From Bradyrhizobium viridifuturi (GTDB lineage: Bacteria > Pseudomonadota > Alphaproteobacteria > Rhizobiales > Xanthobacteraceae): a DNA stretch of 64,000 nt. The translations under genes were made by a program, and so were the position numbers. Below are positions 57,484-64,000 of this stretch, piece by piece. The stretch is taken from assembly GCF_001238275.1 (NCBI RefSeq), contig NZ_LGTB01000016.1, positions 1-64,000 of the forward strand. The letters are read 5' to 3'. The notes under the pieces are model-generated. The model was given only the letters and a program-made list of their open reading frames with translations. It was not told the DNA's origin and made no database searches. How positions within the stretch are numbered: position 1 is the first letter of the stretch; each line of letters opens with the position of its first letter.

Positions 57484-58149
57484 ATGGATCCGCGGCTTCC
57501 CGAGACCGATCTGGTCATCTTCGACTGCGACGGCGTGCTCGTCGACAGCGAGGAATTGAGCTGCCGCTGCCTCGCCGAGGCGATGGTCCGGATCGGCATC
57601 GATATGAGCACCGAGCGGGTGCTCGAACTCTTTCTCGGGCGCAGCACCGCGGCCCTGGCCGACTATTGCCGGGGCATGGGAAAGCCGTTGCCCGCGACTT
57701 TCCTGCCCGAGCTGGCGCTCGAGGTGCGTGAGACCTTCCGCACCCGGCTAAAGCCGATCGCAGGCGTCGCGGCCGTGCTTGCGGAGCTGCGCCTGCCGTA
57801 TTGTGTCGCTTCGTCGAGCGATCTCGAGCGGGTCAAATTCTCACTGGAGCTGACCGGCCTTGCCGACAGCTTCGGGCAACGGCTCTACACCGCGCAGATG
57901 GTCAAGCACGGCAAGCCGGCGCCGGATCTGTTCCTGCATGCGTCGAGCGCGATGGGGGCCGACCCGCGCCGCACGCTTGTGATCGAGGACAGCGTCAGCG
58001 GGGTGACCGCCGCAAAGGCCGCGGGCATGAAAGTGTGGGGATTTGTCGGCGGCGCCCACTATCGGTTGGCGGACGGCAGTGCTCTGCTGCGGCAGGCTAG
58101 GGCGGATCGAATCTTCGCCGCGATGAGTGATTTCTGGATGGAAGGCTGA
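57484..58149 (+). CDS. HAD-family sugar phosphatase-like hydrolase
   Basis: 221 residues. Motif I VIFDCDGVLVDSEELSC gives nucleophile D14 and acid D16; YCVASSSDLERVKFSLELTG is motif II; TLVIEDSVSGVTAAKAAGMK holds the metal-binding motif IV. The cap is of the phosphoglucomutase-like type. It lies 9 bases before the SorC-type regulator of the polyol operon, so it probably acts on a sugar- or polyol-phosphate. Confidence 0.9.
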   Translation: MDPRLPETDLVIFDCDGVLVDSEELSCRCLAEAMVRIGIDMSTERVLELFLGRSTAALADYCRGMGKPLPATFLPELALEVRETFRTRLKPIAGVAAVLAELRLPYCVASSSDLERVKFSLELTGLADSFGQRLYTAQMVKHGKPAPDLFLHASSAMGADPRRTLVIEDSVSGVTAAKAAGMKVWGFVGGAHYRLADGSALLRQARADRIFAAMSDFWMEG

Positions 58150-58158
58150 CACAGCACG

Positions 58159-59112
58159 ATGGTTGCGCCCGACAACGAAAAGTCCCGCCTCGACGATGCG
58201 GCGCGCGCCGGCTGGCTTTATTTCATCGCGGGCCACACCCAGGATGAGATCGCCAAGATGTTGCAGGTGTCGCGTGCCTCGGCGCAGCGCCTGGTTTCGC
58301 TCTGCCTCGCGGAACGGCTGATCACGTTTCGCCTCGAACACCCGATCGCGGCCTGCATGGAGCTGGCCTCGCGGCTGAAGGAACGGTTCGATCTGGCGCA
58401 TTGCGACGTGGTGCCGACCGATCCTGCGGCGCCGCTGTCGAATGCGGGAATCGCCGAACGCAGCGCCAATCTTCTCGAAATGACGCTGCGCTCGGAGACG
58501 CCGGTCATCGTGGCGCTCGGCACCGGCCGTGCGGTGCGCGCCGCGGTCGAGCGGGTCTCGCCGATCGAGCGGCCCGATCACCAGATCGTCTCGCTGGTCG
58601 GCAACATCTCCGCCGACGGCTCGGCGAGCTTCTACGACACGGTGGGCCGGCTCGCCGACCGCACCGGTGCGCGCCACTATCCGATGCCGCTGCCGTTCCT
58701 GATGTCGAGCGAGGACGAGCGCAACCGCATGGTCCGCATCGATCCGATCGCGCGGGTGAGGGCGGTCGCCGCCAAGGCCGATCTGCGGCTGATCGGCATC
58801 GGCCAGATGGACCAGAAGGCCCAGGTCCATGTCGACGGCTTCGTCACCCGCGAGGAGCTGCTGGAGATGATGCGGCTCGGCGCTGTCGGCGAGGTGACGG
58901 GCTGGGCCTATGACGCCAAGGGCCGCCTGATCAAGGGCGGCACCAACAAGCGCCTCACCAGCATTCCGCCGCAGATTCCCGCAGTATCGACCACGATCGC
59001 GGCCGCGGTCGGCCTAGCCAAAGTGCCGTCGATCAAGGCGGCACTGGCGGGCCGGGTGATCAACGGCCTCATCACCGATGAGGCGACGGCGCGCGCCGTT
59101 CTGGACCGCTAA
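58159..59112 (+). CDS. SorC/DeoR-family sugar-binding transcriptional regulator
   Basis: 317 residues. N-terminal helix-turn-helix (FIAGHTQDEIAKMLQVSRAS, about residues 20-45) and a C-terminal phosphosugar-binding domain (LGTGRAVRAAVERVSPIERP, SVDGFVTREELL-like). It senses a polyol or its phosphate and controls the adjacent transport operon. Confidence 0.9.
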   Translation: MVAPDNEKSRLDDAARAGWLYFIAGHTQDEIAKMLQVSRASAQRLVSLCLAERLITFRLEHPIAACMELASRLKERFDLAHCDVVPTDPAAPLSNAGIAERSANLLEMTLRSETPVIVALGTGRAVRAAVERVSPIERPDHQIVSLVGNISADGSASFYDTVGRLADRTGARHYPMPLPFLMSSEDERNRMVRIDPIARVRAVAAKADLRLIGIGQMDQKAQVHVDGFVTREELLEMMRLGAVGEVTGWAYDAKGRLIKGGTNKRLTSIPPQIPAVSTTIAAAVGLAKVPSIKAALAGRVINGLITDEATARAVLDR

Positions 59113-59192
59113 ACGCCTCCTTCGCTCCCGCAATCGCTCCCTTCCAGCGTGCAGTGGAACCCGCGATCACGCGGGACGGTGCAGCCACGCGC

Positions 59193-59249
59193 TTGACAAA
59201 CTTTGACGACGGGATGAACATACGCTCAACACGTGGGCATATGCTCAAC
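59193..59249 (+). promoter_or_regulatory. Promoter and direct-repeat operator of the polyol ABC operon
   Basis: TTGACA (59193-59198) is followed after 17 bases by GAACAT. Two direct repeats, CATACGCTCAAC (59219-59230) and CATATGCTCAAC (59238-59249), differ by one base and start 19 bases apart at the -10/start region. This is a plausible site for the SorC-type regulator. Confidence 0.6.
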
Positions 59250-59269
59250 GTGACATAAGGGAGGTCACC

Positions 59270-60583
59270 TTGAAAAACGTCCTTTGCGCCGTTGCGGGCG
59301 CGGCTGCGCTTTTGATCTCTGCCCCCTCGATCGCCCAGACCACGCTGACGGTGGCGACCGTCAACAACGGCGACATGATCCGCATGCAGGGGCTCACCAG
59401 CGAATTCACCGCGAAGAATCCCGACATCACCGTCAAATGGGTGACGCTCGAGGAAAACGTGCTGCGGCAGCGCGTGACCACCGACATCGCCACCAAGGGC
59501 GGCCAGTTCGACGTGCTCACCATCGGCACCTATGAGGTGCCGATCTGGGCCAAGAAGAACTGGCTGGTGCCGCTCGACAAGCTCGGCGCCGATTACGACG
59601 TCAATGACCTCCTGCCGAAGATCAGGGACGCGGTGTCGGTCGACGGCAAGCTCTACGCCGCGCCGTTCTACGGCGAGAGTTCGATGGTGATGTACCGTAC
59701 CGACCTGTTCGACAAGGCCGGCCTGAAGATGCCGGACAGCCCGACCTGGGACTTCGTGGTCGACGCCGCGAAGAAGCTCACCGACAAGTCGGCCGGCGTC
59801 TACGGCATCTGCCTGCGCGGCAAGGCCGGCTGGGGCGAGAACATGGCGTTCCTGACCGCGATGGCCAATTCCTTCGGCGCGCGCTGGTTCGACGAGAAGT
59901 GGGAGCCGCAGTTCAACTCGCCGGAATGGAAGAAGACGCTCACGACCTATGTCGACCTGATGAAGCAGGCCGGCCCTCCCGGCGCCTCCTCCAACGGCTT
60001 CAACGAGAACCTCGCTCTGTTCAACGCCGGCAAATGCGCGATGTGGATCGACGCCACGGTGGCGGCGTCCTTCGTGACCAACCCGGCGCAGTCCACGGTC
60101 GCTGGCAAGGTCGGCTTCGCGCTGGCGCCGAACACCGGCCTCGGCAAGAACGCCAACTGGCTGTGGGCGTGGTCTCTGGCGATCCCCGCCGGCTCGAAGA
60201 AGGTCGATGCGGCCGAGAAGTTCATCGCCTGGGCGACCAGCAAGGACTATTCCAAGCTCGTCGCGTCGAAGGAAGGCTGGTCCAACGTGCCTCCGGGAAC
60301 GCGGACCTCGCTGTACCAGAACCCCGAGTATCTGAAGGCGGCACCGTTCGCCAAGATGACCCTGGCCTCGATCGATGCGGCTGATCCCAGCCACCCGACC
60401 GTGAAGCCGGTGCCGTATGTCGGCGTGCAATATGCGGCGATCCCTGAGTTCCAGGGCATCGGCACCGCGGTGGGCCAGCAATTCTCGGCCGCGCTGTCCG
60501 GCTCGACCACTGTCGATGCTGCACTCTCGGCTGCGCAGTCCGCCACCGAGCGCGAGATGAAGCGCGCGGGCTACATCAAATAA
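59270..60583 (+). CDS. Polyol/sugar ABC transporter substrate-binding protein (SmoE-like)
   Basis: 437 residues from TTG 59270, with GGGAGGT four to five bases upstream. Signal peptide VAGAAALLISAPSIAQTTLT. The mature part has family features of sorbitol/mannitol-binding proteins (FDVLTIGTYEVPIWAKKNWL, FYGESSMVMYRTDLFDKAGL). It captures the polyol in the periplasm and is the first gene of the operon. Confidence 0.92.
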   Translation: MKNVLCAVAGAAALLISAPSIAQTTLTVATVNNGDMIRMQGLTSEFTAKNPDITVKWVTLEENVLRQRVTTDIATKGGQFDVLTIGTYEVPIWAKKNWLVPLDKLGADYDVNDLLPKIRDAVSVDGKLYAAPFYGESSMVMYRTDLFDKAGLKMPDSPTWDFVVDAAKKLTDKSAGVYGICLRGKAGWGENMAFLTAMANSFGARWFDEKWEPQFNSPEWKKTLTTYVDLMKQAGPPGASSNGFNENLALFNAGKCAMWIDATVAASFVTNPAQSTVAGKVGFALAPNTGLGKNANWLWAWSLAIPAGSKKVDAAEKFIAWATSKDYSKLVASKEGWSNVPPGTRTSLYQNPEYLKAAPFAKMTLASIDAADPSHPTVKPVPYVGVQYAAIPEFQGIGTAVGQQFSAALSGSTTVDAALSAAQSATEREMKRAGYIK

Positions 60584-60660
60584 TCTGCGCGATCCGATCG
60601 CCAGGGCGTGTCGAACGCCCTGGCCGCCGACCAGCTTAGACCTCCCGAGCTGGATCACTC

Positions 60661-60692
60661 GCGACCATCCTGTCCCGCAGCGGGATGGTCGC
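60661..60692 (+). terminator. Intercistronic hairpin between the binding protein and the first permease
   Basis: GCGACCATCC (60661-60670) pairs perfectly with GGATGGTCGC (60683-60692), followed by TCCTTTCCTT. It may lower permease expression compared with the binding protein, as in many ABC operons. Confidence 0.55.
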
Positions 60693-60718
60693 TCCTTTCC
60701 TTGAAGAAGGAGGCGGGG

Positions 60719-61591
60719 ATGGCGACCCAGCAGACCCAACTGCTTGCACGCACGCTGCTTACGCCGGCCGTGGCGCTGCTGTTCATCTGGATGATCGTGC
60801 CGCTGGCGCTCACGATCTACTTCGCGACCCTGCACTACAACCTGCTCGATCCGGGCTCCGAATCCTTCGTCGGGCTGGAGAATTTCCGCTACTTCCTCAC
60901 CGATCCGGCCTTCCTCGCCTCGCTGCAGAACACGCTGGTGCTGGTCGGTTCGGTGCTCGCGATCACGATCATCCTCGGCGTGCCGCTGGCGCTATTGCTC
61001 GACCAGCAGGTGGTCGGGCTCTCGATCGTCCGCCTGATGGTGATCGCGCCGTTCTTCGTAATGCCGACGGTGAGCGCGCTGGTCTGGAAGAACCTGTTGA
61101 TGCATCCGGTGTCGGGCCTGTTCGCCTGGATCGCGCATCTGTTCGGCCTGCCGGCGATCGACTGGTTCAACGACGCGCCGCTGTTCTCGGTGATCCTGAT
61201 CATCTCCTGGCAGTGGCTGCCGTTCGCGACCCTGATCCTTTTGACCGCGCTGCAATCGCTCGACGAGGAGCAGAAGGAGGCGGCCGAGATGGACGGCGCG
61301 AGCGCGATCTCGACCTTCATCTACATCACGCTGCCGCATTTGGCGCGCCCGATCACGGTGGTGATCCTGATCGAGACCATCTTCCTGCTCACGGTGTTCG
61401 CCGAGATCTTCGTCACCACAGGCGGCGGCCCCGGCCTGCAGACCACCAACATCGCCTTCCTGATCTACTCGCAAGCGCTGATCCAGTACGACGTCGGCAG
61501 TGCTTCGGCGGGCGGCCTGGTCGCGGTGGTGCTCGCCAACATCGTCGCGTTCTTCCTCGTTCGCATCGTCGGCCGGAATCTGGAGGCGTAA
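60719..61591 (+). CDS. Polyol/sugar ABC transporter permease (SmoF-like)
   Basis: 290 residues from ATG 60719 (GAAGAAGGAGG upstream); the longer frame from 60608 would include the hairpin. About six helices and the ATPase-contact EAA loop EAAEMDGASAISTFIYITLP. Forms the membrane channel with the next permease. Confidence 0.93.
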   Translation: MATQQTQLLARTLLTPAVALLFIWMIVPLALTIYFATLHYNLLDPGSESFVGLENFRYFLTDPAFLASLQNTLVLVGSVLAITIILGVPLALLLDQQVVGLSIVRLMVIAPFFVMPTVSALVWKNLLMHPVSGLFAWIAHLFGLPAIDWFNDAPLFSVILIISWQWLPFATLILLTALQSLDEEQKEAAEMDGASAISTFIYITLPHLARPITVVILIETIFLLTVFAEIFVTTGGGPGLQTTNIAFLIYSQALIQYDVGSASAGGLVAVVLANIVAFFLVRIVGRNLEA

Positions 61592-61595
61592 CGTC

Positions 61596-62384
61596 ATGGC
61601 GCGGATGGTCACGACACGGCGCAAGGTGATCTCGACGGCGGCGGCCTGGCTGGTCGGCTTCCTGATCTTCTTCCCGATCCTCTGGATGGTGCTGGCGAGC
61701 TTCAAGACCGAGCTTGAGGCCTTCGCGATCCCGCCATCGTTCCTGTTCTTCCACTGGACGACGGAGAACTACGTCACGGTGCAGGAGCGCAGTGACTATT
61801 TCCACCATGCACTCAACTCGATCATCATCGCCGGGGGATCGACCCTGATCGCGATGCTGATCGCGATCCCGGCGGCGTGGTCGATGGCGTTCTCACCGAC
61901 CAAGCGGACCAAGGACATCCTGCTCTGGATGCTCTCGACCAAGATGATGCCGCCGGTCGGCGTGCTGGTGCCGATCTACCTGATCTTCCGCACCGTCGGC
62001 CTGCTCGACACAAGGACCGGGCTGGTCTTCATCCTCTGCCTCGGCAATCTGCCGATCGTGATCTGGATGCTGTTCACCTATTTCAAGGAGATCCCGAAGG
62101 ACATCCTGGAGGCGGCGCGGATGGACGGTGCCACGATCGGCCGCGAGCTGATCTACGTGCTGACGCCGATGGCGGTGCCGGGGCTCGCCTCGACCATGCT
62201 GCTCAACCTGATCCTGGCGTGGAACGAGGCGTTCTGGACCCTCAATCTGTCGACGCTGGAGGCCGCGCCGCTCACCGTGTTCATCGCGTCCTATTCCAGC
62301 CCGGAAGGCTTGTTCTGGGCGAAATTGTCGGCGGCGTCGACGCTCGCGATCGCGCCCATTCTCGTGCTCGGCTGGTTCAGTTAG
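61596..62384 (+). CDS. Polyol/sugar ABC transporter permease (SmoG-like), shortened by an in-frame TAG
   Basis: 262 residues from ATG 61596. Six helices and EAA loop EAARMDGATIGRELIYVLTP. It ends LVLGWFS at TAG 62382, but the same frame continues RQLVRGLTFGAVK to a TAG at 62424. Homologues end GWFSQ(K/R)QLVRGLTFGAVK as I recall the family, so TAG replaces CAG (Gln). The loss of the last 14 residues may be tolerated or be a base error. Confidence 0.9.
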   Translation: MARMVTTRRKVISTAAAWLVGFLIFFPILWMVLASFKTELEAFAIPPSFLFFHWTTENYVTVQERSDYFHHALNSIIIAGGSTLIAMLIAIPAAWSMAFSPTKRTKDILLWMLSTKMMPPVGVLVPIYLIFRTVGLLDTRTGLVFILCLGNLPIVIWMLFTYFKEIPKDILEAARMDGATIGRELIYVLTPMAVPGLASTMLLNLILAWNEAFWTLNLSTLEAAPLTVFIASYSSPEGLFWAKLSAASTLAIAPILVLGWFS

Positions 62385-62441
62385 CGGCAGCTCGTCCGCG
62401 GCCTGACCTTCGGCGCGGTCAAGTAGCAGAAAGGCTTTTCC

Positions 62442-63449
<1,008 letters not shown>

Positions 63450-63549
63450 AGCATGGTTAAGCAAAGCACGGACGATTTCCACCGTCGATCTCGCTCTGGC
63501 CGGGGCGGCACGCCCGCGACACGCGGGCCCTAGGCAAAGGAAGAAGAAA

Positions 63550-64000
63550 ATGTATCTCGAGAAATTCAGGCTCGGCGGCAAGACCGCCATCATCACCGGC
63601 GCCGGTCAGGGCATCGGGCTCGCCTGCGCCGAAGCGCTGGCCGAAGCTGGCGCCAAGGTCGTCATCGGCGACCGCGACGCCAAGGTCGCCAATGATGCGC
63701 AGGCGGCGCTGAAGGCCAAAGGCTTCGACGCGGATATCGCGCTGATGGATGTGACGGATTCTGGCCGCGTCTCCGCGGTCGCCGACGAACTGGTGCGCAA
63801 GTACGGCAAGGTTGACATCCTGGTCAACAATGCCGGCATCGCCCGTAGCGAGACCCCGGCCGAGACCGTGACCGACGAGCACTGGCTCAATGTCATCGAC
63901 GTCAATCTGAACGGCACCTTCTGGTGCTGCCGCGCCTTCGGCAATCACATGCTGAAGGCCAAATCCGGCACCATCGTCAATGTCGGCTCGATGTCCGGCT
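63550..64000 (+). CDS. SDR-family polyol dehydrogenase (partial)
   Basis: The first 150 residues are in the window; the rest lies beyond the right edge. NAD-binding TAIITGAGQGIGLACAEALA and the structural motif LVNNAGIARSE are intact, and the catalytic Ser segment begins at VNVGSMSG. As part of the SmoEFGK-like operon it is the likely sorbitol/mannitol-type dehydrogenase that converts the imported polyol to a ketose. ATG 63550 follows GGAAGAAG. Confidence 0.88.
   Translation, partial: MYLEKFRLGGKTAIITGAGQGIGLACAEALAEAGAKVVIGDRDAKVANDAQAALKAKGFDADIALMDVTDSGRVSAVADELVRKYGKVDILVNNAGIARSETPAETVTDEHWLNVIDVNLNGTFWCCRAFGNHMLKAKSGTIVNVGSMSG

Noticed and set aside
59072..60835. 587-codon open frame on the minus strand
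   Set aside because: It lies opposite the substrate-binding protein and the promoter of its operon, and has no recognisable protein features.

Overview
This is a high-GC window that reads as the chromosome of an alphaproteobacterium, most likely Bradyrhizobium or a close Nitrobacteraceae relative. The reasons are codon usage, alphaproteobacterial operon types (CO-dehydrogenase-type molybdoenzyme, SmoEFGK-like polyol transport, Wzx/Wzy polysaccharide locus) and intergenic palindromic repeats I associate with that group. The species is inferred, not proven.

Layout. 1-2.5 kb: a leftward two-gene molybdenum hydroxylase, cut by the window edge, then tRNA-Glu(CTC). 2.5-7.4 kb: an MFS pump divergent from a TetR regulator, a TspO protein followed by three palindromic repeats, a KAS II (FabF-type) gene and a small secreted protein. 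7.6-12.3 kb: an AT-richer accessory block with four overlapping leftward genes: an uncharacterised protein beginning MSDGPYKSL, a QueC-like PP-loop enzyme, an XRE-ImmA/IrrE metallopeptidase and a PIN-domain nuclease. A near-consensus promoter precedes them. I think this is a candidate undescribed defence or stress system. 12.4-18.3 kb: two small phage-like proteins, a DMSO/biotin-sulfoxide-reductase-type molybdoenzyme, an alpha/beta hydrolase and a PhzF protein. 18.3-31.5 kb: an HxlR regulator divergent from a 12-gene CoA-dependent catabolic operon (isomerase, CoA ligase, two SDRs, two acyl-CoA dehydrogenases, thiolase, nitronate-monooxygenase-like flavoprotein, enoyl-CoA hydratase, iron-ADH/maleylacetate reductase-like, GST, substrate-binding protein). 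Paired palindromes mark both promoters. 31.5-46.1 kb: a Wzx/Wzy-type exopolysaccharide locus. 46.2-51.4 kb: encapsulin with its DyP peroxidase cargo, a DUF2171 protein and ClpB. 52-57.4 kb: a repeat-rich secreted protein, a CbpA/CbpM co-chaperone pair and a KefB-type antiporter. 57.5-64 kb: HAD phosphatase, SorC-type regulator and a polyol ABC transporter plus dehydrogenase, cut by the right edge.

A striking global feature is eleven single-base deletions in ten otherwise well conserved genes. All have the same sign, and each is repairable by restoring one base, mostly next to an identical base. This looks more like a sequencing/assembly error signature than ten real pseudogenes. Those genes are typed as pseudogene because the reading frame as given is broken, but most are probably intact in the organism.
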